NCBI GenBank assembly: GCA_002409285.1 | Contig: DHUT01000052.1 | Coordinates: forward strand, 1 to 59,805 | Reading direction: 5' to 3' | Origin: Firmicutes bacterium UBA5227 | Lineage (GTDB): Bacteria > Bacillota > Clostridia > Tissierellales > Sedimentibacteraceae | Length of the DNA: 59,805 nt | In this document: piece after piece, positions 17,568 to 26,332 of the stretch | Layout: the number at the start of each line of letters is the position of its first letter | Position numbering within the stretch: the stretch's first letter is position 1 | Notes under the pieces: generated by a model | What the model was told of the DNA's origin: nothing | Database searches by the model: none | What the model saw: only the letters and a program-made list of their open reading frames with translations | Program-made: the position numbers and the translations under genes

Positions 17568-19095
17568 TTCTTTCACTCCATTCGATAGGTAAGGAAAACC
17601 TGAAGACCGCTCCTCCTGTATTTTTGTTAAATGCCTCCATTTTACCGTTATGCGCCTTTATTATTGACATGCAGATTGACAATCCAATTCCCATGCCCCT
17701 TGTGGAATCAGAACTGCGTTTTCCGTTAGGAACAAAACTTTCAAACAAATATGGAATATCATCTTCAGCTATTCCCTTTCCGTAATCAGACACCTCAAAT
17801 ACGGCATACTGCCCGTTTTTTTTCAATATCACCTCGACAGGCGAGTTATCTGGTGAATGTTTTATTGCATTTTCCAATAAATTTATTATTACCTGCTCAA
17901 TCAGGGTTCAATCCATTGGAACCATCAGCAGTTCATCAGGAATCACAACAGATATTATACTGTCCGGAAATCTTTTCCTGATACGGCTGACCGCTTCCGC
18001 TATGATTTCTTCGGCAGCCTCTGATAATTTAGTAACACTCATGGTTCCTGCATTAATTCGTGTTACGGATAAAAGATTTTCGACCATACGAATCAGCCAT
18101 TGAGAATCTTCTTTTATATTATAAAGAAGTTTATCATGAGTTTCCTTGCTTATTTGATCTCCTCCCTCAAGTATTGTGGAGCAGGAACCCAGGATTCCGG
18201 TAATAGGAGTTCTAAGATCATGGGATATTGCCCTAAGCAGATTGCTTCGCATCTTTTCTTTTTCTGATTCAATTAATATTTTATGCTGCTCGTCTGATAA
18301 ATATTGCATTTCTAATGCCATTGCAACCAGCGAACATATAATCTGCAAAAATGAACGGTTGCTTTGGTCAAGATTTCCATTTATGCAAGATATGCCTATT
18401 ACTCCAAGCGTTTTATTATGAGAAGTTAAAGGAATATAAAAAGCCTGTGACTCCATAAGAATATCCGTTCCCGAGCCGGCGACCTTCTGATTAATAAATA
18501 CCCATTCCATAACAGCATGTTCATCTTCCTGCAACATGAAAGCTGAATCCTCATCAATATCTGACTGCATAAACGTAACTTTTAACCCTGTTCCAGGCTC
18601 TTGACTATAGAAAATTTCCGAACGTCCAAAAAGTTTAATCAAATATTCATTTGTCAATGCCGCTATATTATCCGTTCCTCTTGTTTTTAGAAGCTCTTTA
18701 TTAATATCATAAAGTATCTGCGTACGGTGCTCTTTTTCAACCGCAAGCTTTGTCTGTGTTTTTATACGGTTAGTCAAGGCACTTGTAATTAAAGCAATAA
18801 TAAACATAATTACAAATGTAATCGGATATTCCTGATTTGCAGACTTAAGCGTATAATATGGATAAGTAAAAAAATAATTATACATAATAACACTTAATAA
18901 GGATGCAGCACCGCCATAAGCATAGCCGGTTGTTATCCTTGAAACTATCAGAACAGATAGTATATATACCATAATTATATTCTGATTGTCAATGTGAAAT
19001 ATTTGAAGTATATAACAAATTACCGTAGCAGCAGTCAAAAGCCCAATTGTTCTAAAAATGTCACCCCATGATAAAACTAAATCCTCTTTACTCAT
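17560..19095 (-). pseudogene. KdpD-like sensor histidine kinase interrupted by an in-frame TGA
   Basis: The 512-codon frame encodes four membrane helices of the DUF4118 type (about residues 10-110), a GAF-like domain (130-270), the HisKA box with phosphoacceptor His in AISHDLRTPITG, and an HATPase domain with NLLENAIKHS and DYGKGIAEDDIPYLFE. It lacks KdpD's N-terminal Usp/KdpD domain. Codon 396 (plus 17908-17910) is TGA, between VPMD and TLIEQV; the frame continues unchanged afterwards. One change from GGA (Gly) or GCA-type codons would explain it. As it stands the kinase loses its ATP-binding domain. Sec insertion is unlikely because the position is not a redox site. Confidence 0.85.
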
Positions 19096-19231
19096 TATAT
19101 GCTTTCTCCTTCGAGAATTATAACATTAACTGCCAAACGTGGCTAATTCAACATATTATAACCTGATCGGAATTCATTATAACATATATTCCATATACAT
19201 CAAGAATTAAATAAGCATTTAAGATTAAATA

Positions 19232-19255
19232 AGGCTCCCTCCTAAGAGGCAGCCT
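19232..19255 (-). terminator. probable terminator after brnQ
   Basis: AGGCT-C-CCTC pairs with GAGG-C-AGCCT around CTAA, with one mismatch. The T-rich tail on the minus strand is short, so confidence is moderate. Confidence 0.5.
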
Positions 19256-19275
19256 CAAAATATTACGTTGTATGT

Positions 19276-20589
19276 TTAATTTGATTTTGAAGTCACTTCT
19301 TTTCCGCTGTACCCGCCTGATTTTATGAACGAACCTATTATTCCGCATAATACTGCAGGCAGAACCCATCCAAATCCAAACTGTGATAATGGAAGATTAT
19401 AAATAAATTCCATTCCAAAACCCTGAGCTGCACATGTTTCCATGATACTTACAACAAGTGCTCCTATTGCAGCTCCTCTAAATACATTGTCGTTCTTAAT
19501 TTTATCTCCAAAGTAAGACAGAATAATTACCGTCAAGGCTGCAGGATAAACAATGTTTAATACCGGACCTGCAACAGATATTATTGTATCCAGACCCATT
19601 GTAGCAATAAGTGCGCTTGCTACACATGTTACTATTACTATGGTTTTATAGCCCAATTTACCGTTTGTAAGACGCTCAAAATATGTTCCGGTTGATCCGA
19701 CCAGAGCAACTGCCGTTGTTATGCACGCTAAGGCAACAACAATTCCTAATATTACAATTCCGGGCTGTCCCAAAATTTCTCTTATTATACTTAATAATAA
19801 TACTGATCTGTTAATATCTTTTGGATATAGCAGAGACGCAGTAGCCCCCAGATATGTCAGTCCACCATATACTATCAATAGCCCCACACCTGCAACTATA
19901 CTTGATCCTGCAATTATTTTATTCTTTTCTTTTTCCGTTACATAGCCTTTATCCGTAACAGATTTTACAACCATTACTCCAAATATGAGTGCTGCCATCA
20001 CATCCATTGTCTGGTAACCTGAAGAAATTGAATTAACTACCAGGCCGTTTTCCAATTGGATATCTGCTATTGTTCCGATTGGTGACACTGCTCCCTTTAT
20101 TATCAGAATTAATAATCCGGCAAACAGTGTTGGTGTTAAATACTTTCCTACAATATCTACAACCGAAGATTCGTTAATACATAAAGCTAAAATAATTGCA
20201 AAATATACCACAATTGTTATTATAGATACCATGTTTCCGGACATTCCTGTTATAGGTACAACAGTCATTTCATAAGTTGATGCTGCCGTTCGAGGTATGG
20301 CTACCAATGGTCCTATACATAAAACTATAATTGAGGTTAACAGCATACCTGATTTTTTTCCCAGCCTTCCTGTCATTCCATCAACATCTTTTCCGGTCTT
20401 AATCATGGCAAATATCGCTACTAATGCCAGACCTATGTCTGCAATGTAGTATAAAAAGAATGAAAGCAACCAATTAGATCCGGCCTCCAACCCTAAGTAT
20501 GGAGGAAAGATTACGTTTCCCGCTCCAAAAAAACTGGAGAATAATGCAAAACCTACTACTAAAATATCCATTATTTCTTTTTTCTTCAT
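19276..20589 (-). CDS. brnQ: branched-chain amino acid:cation symporter (LIVCS family)
   Basis: This 437-residue protein has about 12 hydrophobic segments and the BrnQ N-terminal signature FALFSSFFGAGNVIFPPYLG. Members import Leu, Ile and Val with Na+ or H+. It stands alone and divergently from the XRE regulator at 20958-21650 across a 368-nt gap, so that regulator is a candidate controller. Uptake of branched-chain amino acids fits the amino-acid-fermenting character suggested by the 2-oxoacid oxidation operon at the right end. The ATG is preceded by AAGGAGAAAC. Confidence 0.93.
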   Translation of the reverse strand: MKKKEIMDILVVGFALFSSFFGAGNVIFPPYLGLEAGSNWLLSFFLYYIADIGLALVAIFAMIKTGKDVDGMTGRLGKKSGMLLTSIIVLCIGPLVAIPRTAASTYEMTVVPITGMSGNMVSIITIVVYFAIILALCINESSVVDIVGKYLTPTLFAGLLILIIKGAVSPIGTIADIQLENGLVVNSISSGYQTMDVMAALIFGVMVVKSVTDKGYVTEKEKNKIIAGSSIVAGVGLLIVYGGLTYLGATASLLYPKDINRSVLLLSIIREILGQPGIVILGIVVALACITTAVALVGSTGTYFERLTNGKLGYKTIVIVTCVASALIATMGLDTIISVAGPVLNIVYPAALTVIILSYFGDKIKNDNVFRGAAIGALVVSIMETCAAQGFGMEFIYNLPLSQFGFGWVLPAVLCGIIGSFIKSGGYSGKEVTSKSN

Positions 20590-20956
20590 ATGTTTCTCCT
20601 TTTAGACATCGTTTTCTGTATTAAACATATTAATATATTTTATTTCATTTATAAAATAAAGTCAAACGAGCATAAATGTATTTTAAATAAACATATCAGC
20701 TTGTTTGATTCATATCATGATACAAAGTAACTTATTATAAAATTAAATATTTTTTTATTTTGCTAAATTTAATTAATTTATGGATTTGTTTATTATTAAG
20801 AAACATAAAAATTCATTTGTGTGAATAAAGTAACAAAAGTATTTATTTGCAGTTTCTTGACATTCATTTTTTTTATTATATACTAAAGTTTCAAAGTTAT
20901 ATGTTAAAATAGCTTCTGATATTTTAATTTTATGGTTTACGATAAGGAGGCTGACA
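20590..20956. other. divergent AT-rich intergenic region between brnQ and the XRE regulator
   Basis: About 367 very AT-rich bases with no reading frame. One clear promoter faces right (20857-20884). I could not assign a brnQ promoter with confidence, nor see a riboswitch. Confidence 0.5.
20857..20884 (+). promoter_or_regulatory. promoter of the XRE regulator gene
   Basis: TTGACA (20857-20862) and TATACT (20879-20884) are 16 nt apart, about 70 nt before the start codon. Confidence 0.65.
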
Positions 20957-20957
20957 A

Positions 20958-21650
20958 ATGTCTAATGAATTATTAGAATATATTGGAAGTCAAATAAAAA
21001 TGTTTAGGAAAATAAAAAAACTGACTATTGAGGAACTTGCAAAAATGATAAACAAGAGCAAGTCAACTGTATCCAAGTACGAATCGGGAGAAATAGCCAT
21101 TGATATCGTAACATTATTTGACATTTCAAGGGCATTGAATATTAATATAGTAAATTTGATAGATTATGAGGATGAAAAAGATACTGATACTGATCAGACA
21201 TATTTCTGGGAGACAAGGCACTTATACATGTATCATCAGATTGGCAAAAAAATATATTGTTCTCTGTTAAAGCTTCGAAAGGAAGAAAGCAGCAATAAAG
21301 CTTTGGCAACACTATACTTTAATGTTAGTGATATAAATAACCCAAATAGTTGTGAATGTGTATATCAGGGAAAAATGAATCTTTATAATAATATATTGAA
21401 CTTTAACCTTACAAATTGTTTATACGATTCAGAATCTGTTTTAATTAACTTTTTTATTCCCATGAAAAAAGTAACCTTCGCAGTGGGTCTGATAAGCGGT
21501 CTTGAGGGGATTTCTCTGAGACCTACAAGTTACAAGGTGGTTCTGTCAAAAGATCCATTGCCGGATGAAAAACAAAGAGAACTTCTACAGATTTCAAAGG
21601 ATGTAATAAAAAAGCTTAAGAACGAACATGTATTTAGAATTGATGACTAA
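20958..21650 (+). CDS. XRE-family helix-turn-helix regulator
   Basis: The first 65 of 230 residues form a Cro/C1-type helix-turn-helix (IEELAKMINKSKSTVSKYES). The remaining 165 residues form a soluble domain that I do not recognise; it is not the short dimerisation tail of phage repressors and could be a ligand-binding domain. The gene is divergent from brnQ, so control of branched-chain amino acid uptake is an inference from position only. A strong Shine-Dalgarno AAGGAGG precedes the ATG, and a hairpin terminator follows directly. Confidence 0.85.
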   Translation: MSNELLEYIGSQIKMFRKIKKLTIEELAKMINKSKSTVSKYESGEIAIDIVTLFDISRALNINIVNLIDYEDEKDTDTDQTYFWETRHLYMYHQIGKKIYCSLLKLRKEESSNKALATLYFNVSDINNPNSCECVYQGKMNLYNNILNFNLTNCLYDSESVLINFFIPMKKVTFAVGLISGLEGISLRPTSYKVVLSKDPLPDEKQRELLQISKDVIKKLKNEHVFRIDD

Positions 21651-21651
21651 T

Positions 21652-21685
21652 AAAATCACTGATAGCACTCAGTGATTTTATTTTT
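21652..21685 (+). terminator. terminator after the XRE regulator
   Basis: An 11-bp stem, AAAATCACTGA with TCAGTGATTTT around a short loop, is followed by a T-run. It may also serve the convergent MATE gene. Confidence 0.85.
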
Positions 21686-21751
21686 GTAAATATTTCATGT
21701 CGTTTACCTATTGTTATTATTGTAAAACAGAATATTAAAAAGCAATACGCT

Positions 21752-23104
21752 CTAAATAACGTCCGCCTTTTTAACTTTAAATATTACGGCACTGATTGCA
21801 CATTTAAACACCTGGTCAATCGCCATGCAAAGCCAGATAAATATAATATCTAATTTTAAAACATATGTAAACAGCAATGCCAAAGGAACTCTTACAACCC
21901 AAATTCCTATAAATGAAATAATCATCGGAATATTCTTATATCCGGCTGAACGGATAGTTCCGTTTAATACTTTTGATAAATTTTGAGGCACCTGTATAAA
22001 TCCCATAACTATCAGATAATTAATTCCTATTGCTTTTATCTCCGGGTTATTAGTGAAAAAATCCATAAATATCCCCGGAAATAGTATAATAAACAGTGAT
22101 GAAAACATACTTATTGCCATCGAAGTGGTAATCAATTGCTTTGAATATATTTTCAGCAAGGCACTGTCTTTTTTCCCAATTGCATTTGCAGTCAATGAAG
22201 TGGCGGCAATGCCTACTCCTACCGCAGGCATTTCAGACATGAGCTCAGCCTGAAGTCCCAATTGATATGCAGCAAAAGTAACTTCCCCATAAGAAAGTAT
22301 TATTTTACTCATTATAATTGCTGACAGCTGCCAAAACACATTTTCAAAAGCAGCCGGTACTCCTACAGAATAAATCTGTTTTACAAGGTCTAAATCTATT
22401 CTCAGGAAATTGTCTTTGCTTAAAATAGTGCTAAACAAACCATTTCTTCTGTTATATAGCAAATAAATTCCAAGCATTGCTCCGCAAGCTTGAGAAATTA
22501 GTAAAGATATAGCTGCACCAATAAGTGATAAATTTGGAAAGCCAAACTTTCCGTAAATAAGCAAATATCCCAAAACTACGTTTATAATATTAACAACTAT
22601 TGCAATATACATCGGAGTTCTGGTATTTCCACATGCCTGGAAGGATGCAGTCACCGCTGACATAATCATTAAAAAAGGTGATGTCATAATTACTATTTTT
22701 AAATATTCACCTGTTGCATGCATTGTGTCACTACTTGACGTAAAAAAGGATATAATACTATCAGAGCTTATAAGTACAACAAATATCAGCAAGACTGAAA
22801 GCAGACATCCTGTTAGGCAAGTTTGTTCAAAAGTTTTTTTGCTCTTTGCCATATCGCTCTCACCACGATTTTTAGCTATAACTACTGTTGCACCAACACC
22901 GATGCCCTTAAACAGGCACCACAGCACACCGGTTATTCTTGAGCATATTCCCTGAGCTGAAATAAGCATTGGTGAAAGTCTTCCTATCATCGCAGCCGAA
23001 ACAAGACCTGCAGACACCTGAAAAATATTTTCCAGCATTACAGGAATTATCAGTAAAAAAATCTGTTTTCTAATAGCCTTGGGATCGTATACTTTTTCTG
23101 TCAT
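21752..23104 (-). CDS. MATE-family multidrug/cation antiporter
   Basis: A 450-residue protein with 12 hydrophobic segments and two MatE halves (about 10-170 and 235-400). The N-terminal half has the family pattern QVSAGLVSAAMIGRLSP and the second half a matching AFENVFWQLSAIIMSK. MATE exporters expel drugs or metabolites in exchange for Na+ or H+. It is a single gene between ferritin and the XRE regulator; its substrate cannot be read from sequence. Confidence 0.9.
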   Translation of the reverse strand: MTEKVYDPKAIRKQIFLLIIPVMLENIFQVSAGLVSAAMIGRLSPMLISAQGICSRITGVLWCLFKGIGVGATVVIAKNRGESDMAKSKKTFEQTCLTGCLLSVLLIFVVLISSDSIISFFTSSSDTMHATGEYLKIVIMTSPFLMIMSAVTASFQACGNTRTPMYIAIVVNIINVVLGYLLIYGKFGFPNLSLIGAAISLLISQACGAMLGIYLLYNRRNGLFSTILSKDNFLRIDLDLVKQIYSVGVPAAFENVFWQLSAIIMSKIILSYGEVTFAAYQLGLQAELMSEMPAVGVGIAATSLTANAIGKKDSALLKIYSKQLITTSMAISMFSSLFIILFPGIFMDFFTNNPEIKAIGINYLIVMGFIQVPQNLSKVLNGTIRSAGYKNIPMIISFIGIWVVRVPLALLFTYVLKLDIIFIWLCMAIDQVFKCAISAVIFKVKKADVI

Positions 23105-23198
23105 ATTAACCTCTTTTTTTCACATTACAATACTACAACATTTTACATCACAGTAAGAAACCTTTCAAGCTAATAATTCCTCATTTTACAAAATATTT

Positions 23199-23235
23199 AA
23201 AAAAATCTGGGGTACAGCCATATGGCATACCCCAG
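23199..23235 (-). terminator. intrinsic terminator after ferritin
   Basis: CTGGGGTA (23207-23214) pairs with TACCCCAG (23228-23235), followed by seven T residues on the minus strand. Confidence 0.88.
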
Positions 23236-23254
23236 AATTTTTATAATTTATTTT

Positions 23255-23734
23255 TTATCTTTGTCCCATTTCACCGTCAAGAATATATAGCCCGCTCCAC
23301 TGACCGTTAATTCTTTCTAATCTTTCAACCAATACCATAAAATTATCTTCTTCTTCTATTTGTTCATCAACAAACCACGCAAGAAGATTGAGCACCCTTT
23401 GCTCTCCTTCTTCTCTTGCTTGTGCGACTAAATCATGAATTTTTGATGTTACAACCTTTTCGTGAGCCAGGGCTTTTTGAAACACTTCATCAATAGAAGC
23501 AAATTTTCCTTCTCCCGGATTTAGGGCACGATATTTTATACCATATCCCGTTTCCTGAAGAAAGTGTTTGATTTTTTCTGCATGTTCCATTTCTTCTTTT
23601 ACCTGTTTATCAATAAAATGGGTCATACCTTTCATGTTTTGCCCATCCAAATATGCCGACATGGTTGCATATATGTATGCAGATTCCAGTTCAAAATTCA
23701 TTTGTTCATTTAAACCATCATATAATTTATTCAT
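23255..23734 (-). CDS. ftn: non-heme ferritin
   Basis: The 159-residue length and four-helix pattern are those of bacterial ferritin. Ferroxidase ligands are visible in NFELESAYIYATMSAYL (Glu and Tyr) and KEEMEHAEKI (the ExxH pair), with further Glu residues in DEQIEEEDNFM. Ferritin oxidises Fe(II) and stores the mineral in a 24-subunit shell, which also lowers oxidative damage in an anaerobe. It is monocistronic, with its own terminator. An extended -10 box (GTGGTATAAT) lies upstream on the minus strand; I could not establish a PerR or Fur site. Confidence 0.93.
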   Translation of the reverse strand: MNKLYDGLNEQMNFELESAYIYATMSAYLDGQNMKGMTHFIDKQVKEEMEHAEKIKHFLQETGYGIKYRALNPGEGKFASIDEVFQKALAHEKVVTSKIHDLVAQAREEGEQRVLNLLAWFVDEQIEEEDNFMVLVERLERINGQWSGLYILDGEMGQR

Positions 23735-24057
23735 TTTAAATCTCCTTTTAATTATTTATAAATGTCATAATTATATTATACCACCTTAGGTATATTTGAA
23801 ACATAAAACTTTTTTAAATTACCAAGTATCGTCAAATATCGTATGGAACTACAAGTACAATGAACTCTTTATGCTTATTGCTTAAAGCAAAATGAATTAA
23901 TAAGCTATGGGTCTTTACTTTTGCTTTTTATCGTTTTTTATAATCTAATTTTTATTACTCTTCGCCATAAAAAACACCTCTTGTTATTATATCCAAGAGG
24001 CGTTAATTAAGTCAGATTTTATTTTAAATAGTCAAGCTTTATTTTAAAACCACAGAT
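23735..24057. other. intergenic region between the EF-G paralogue and ferritin
   Basis: A 323-nt stretch with the EF-G paralogue terminator (23969-24004) and an extended -10-like box near 23775-23790 for ferritin. I see no credible gene. Confidence 0.5.
23969..24004 (-). terminator. terminator after the EF-G paralogue
   Basis: A stem of about 10 bp, ACGCCTCTTG with CAAGAGGTGT in minus-strand reading (one G-T pair), precedes a T6 run. Confidence 0.82.
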
Positions 24058-26124
24058 TTAATTTTCATTCTTTGCCTTGTAATCAGCTATAACTTTTTCT
24101 GACATGTTGAAGGGCATTTCATCATATCTGAGGAATTCCATTTCAAAGCTGCCTCTTGCCTGGGTCATGGATTTTAAATCAATGGCATAGGTGTACATTT
24201 CTGCCATTGGTGCTTCTGCCAGCACCTTTTGGATGCCGTCTTCCTGCTGCTCCATTCCAAGAATTTTCCCTCTTCTCTTGTTCATGTCGCCCATTATGTC
24301 TCCCATGTATTCGTCGGGAACATATATTTCAACCTTTGATATTGGTTCCAGTATAACTGGCTTAGCTTCCTGCATTCCTTTTTTAAAGGCTATTGATGCC
24401 GCCATCTTGAATGATGTTTCGTTTGAGTCAACATCGTGGTATGAGCCGTCATAAAGGATTGCTTTTATGTTAACTACCTTACAGCCTGCCAATACTCCCT
24501 TATCCAGGCATTCTCTCAGCCCTTTTTCAACGGCAGGTATGAAGTTTCTCGGTACAGCTCCTCCCACAACCTGGTCTACAAATTCAAAGTCTTCATTTGA
24601 GGGTTCAAAACGAATATGAACATCGCCATATTGCCCTGCACCGCCTGATTGTTTTTTATGCTTACCCTGAACATCAGACTTTCCTCTTATAGTCTCCCTG
24701 TAAGCAACCTTTGGAGTTGTCAAATCGACGTCTACCTTGAAATTATTCTTAAGTTTATTTGCGATAACAGCAAGTTGAATATTTCCGTATCCGCCGATTA
24801 TTAACTCTTTCGTTTCTGTATTTCTTTCTATTTTGAATGTGGGATCCTCTTCGTTTAACCTGTGAAGCCCTGTGCCTACCTTTTCATCGCTGTCCTTGGT
24901 TTTGGCACTTATTGACATAAAGTATGACGGTTTTGGAAAGTCTATTCCCTTGTATACAATCGGACTTGCTTTTACGGAAATTGTATCTCCTGTATTAAAA
25001 TTCATTAATTTTGAAGTAGCACCTATATCGCCAGCCACAATTTCTGAAGCCTCAATCTGATCCTTTCCTCTTACCAGGAATATATTTCCTATTCTTTCTG
25101 TTTCTCTATTAACATCGTTATAAACTTCCGTATCCTTCTTCATAACTCCGGACATTACCTTAAACAGGGAAATTTTGCCTACAAACGGATCCACAATTGT
25201 CTTGAAAACAAGCGCTGACAGGGGCTGAGTTGAAGTTACCTTCCTCGTTGTTGTCTTTCCGTCCACCATTCCTGTTACTTCCCCCGTATCTCCGGAATTA
25301 GGCAGATATTCTTTTATCATGTGCATCAGGCATTTAATGCCCATTGCATTAGTAGCAGAGGACACTATAACCGGAACAACCTCTCCTGCCAGCACTGCTT
25401 TTTTCAGACCGGTACTAACCTCTTCGTATGTAAACTCTTCTTCGTTAAAAAATTTATCAAGCAGCAGCTCATCTGTTTCCGCAACAGATTCCATTAAAAC
25501 GCCTCTCAGCTCTTCAACCTTGTCAGTCAAATCTTCCGGTACTTCTATCTTTACATTATCCATGTTTTCTATCAATCGTCCCTGACGGTCAACTATATCA
25601 ACATAGCCCTTGAAGCTTTCACCCTCGCCTATGGGCAATGCGAAGGGAACAACCTTTTTACCGAATCTTTCTCTTAATTGTTCCAGCAGTGCATCAAACT
25701 TAACGTTTTCTTTATCCATTTTGTTAAGGACAATAATTCTCGGCATGTTCCTTTGTTCAAGGTATTTCCAAACCTTTTCGGTTCCAACTTCAATCCCCGA
25801 GCTTGCATCCACAACCACAACCGCTCCGCCGGCAACACGCAATCCTCCATAAACCTCACCTACGAAATCAAAATATCCAGGAGTATCAAGAAAATTTATT
25901 TTAGTATCTTCGAACTCTATAGGTATAACCGATGTACCAATTGAAACTTGTCTATCTTTTTCTTCTTTATCGAAATCTGATACTGTATTTCCATCTTCAA
26001 CTTTTCCCATACGATTTGTAACTTTAGTAACATATAATAGTGCTTCTGTTAATGTGGTTTTACCACAATTACTATGTCCTACTAATGCAACGTTCCTAAT
26101 TTTGTCAATGTTATACGTTTTCAT
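24058..26124 (-). CDS. elongation factor G paralogue (EF-G-2/FusA2-like)
   Basis: At 688 residues it has the full EF-G layout: GTPase domain with P-loop GHSNCGKTT, G3 DTPG and G4 NKMD, then domains II to V. Where canonical EF-G has DTPGHVDF with a catalytic His, this protein has DTPGYFDF. That His-to-Tyr change, and GHSNCGKT in place of GHIDAGKT, are seen in the EF-G-2 type paralogues. It is therefore probably not the main translocase, and no rpsL, rpsG or tuf neighbours are present. The exact role of these paralogues is unsettled. It is a single gene divergent from the DUF445 giant. Confidence 0.88.
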   Translation of the reverse strand: MKTYNIDKIRNVALVGHSNCGKTTLTEALLYVTKVTNRMGKVEDGNTVSDFDKEEKDRQVSIGTSVIPIEFEDTKINFLDTPGYFDFVGEVYGGLRVAGGAVVVVDASSGIEVGTEKVWKYLEQRNMPRIIVLNKMDKENVKFDALLEQLRERFGKKVVPFALPIGEGESFKGYVDIVDRQGRLIENMDNVKIEVPEDLTDKVEELRGVLMESVAETDELLLDKFFNEEEFTYEEVSTGLKKAVLAGEVVPVIVSSATNAMGIKCLMHMIKEYLPNSGDTGEVTGMVDGKTTTRKVTSTQPLSALVFKTIVDPFVGKISLFKVMSGVMKKDTEVYNDVNRETERIGNIFLVRGKDQIEASEIVAGDIGATSKLMNFNTGDTISVKASPIVYKGIDFPKPSYFMSISAKTKDSDEKVGTGLHRLNEEDPTFKIERNTETKELIIGGYGNIQLAVIANKLKNNFKVDVDLTTPKVAYRETIRGKSDVQGKHKKQSGGAGQYGDVHIRFEPSNEDFEFVDQVVGGAVPRNFIPAVEKGLRECLDKGVLAGCKVVNIKAILYDGSYHDVDSNETSFKMAASIAFKKGMQEAKPVILEPISKVEIYVPDEYMGDIMGDMNKRRGKILGMEQQEDGIQKVLAEAPMAEMYTYAIDLKSMTQARGSFEMEFLRYDEMPFNMSEKVIADYKAKNEN

Positions 26125-26265
26125 TTACCTTATTCCTCCTAATAGATTCTGCTAATTTATTATATTTTACATTAAAGTTATTAATTAATCAATATAATTT
26201 TAATTATGTGACTTATTTGTAAACTTATGCAAATAATATTAAAACCATCAAAGCATCAAAGTGAA

Positions 26266-26294
26266 TTGCAAATTATAGTATGCGGTGGTATAAT
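26266..26294 (+). promoter_or_regulatory. promoter of the DUF445 gene
   Basis: TTGCAA (26266-26271) and TATAAT (26289-26294) are 17 nt apart, about 39 nt before the start codon. Confidence 0.8.
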
Positions 26295-26332
26295 TTTCGA
26301 AAGTTCTAAAGTTCAATTGGAAAGGTAACATA

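Noticed and set aside
17908..17910. Selenocysteine at the TGA in the KdpD-like kinase
   Set aside because: The position is in a non-redox helix of the kinase core, and I saw no SECIS-like hairpin directly after it; a nonsense mutation is simpler.
19148..19369. A 73-codon minus-strand frame overlapping the end of brnQ
   Set aside because: It overlaps brnQ out of frame and crosses the candidate terminator; the translation looks like noise.
23735..23790. A PerR box upstream of ferritin
   Set aside because: The AT-rich stretch only partly matches the TTATAAT-N-ATTATAA consensus, which is expected by chance at this base composition.
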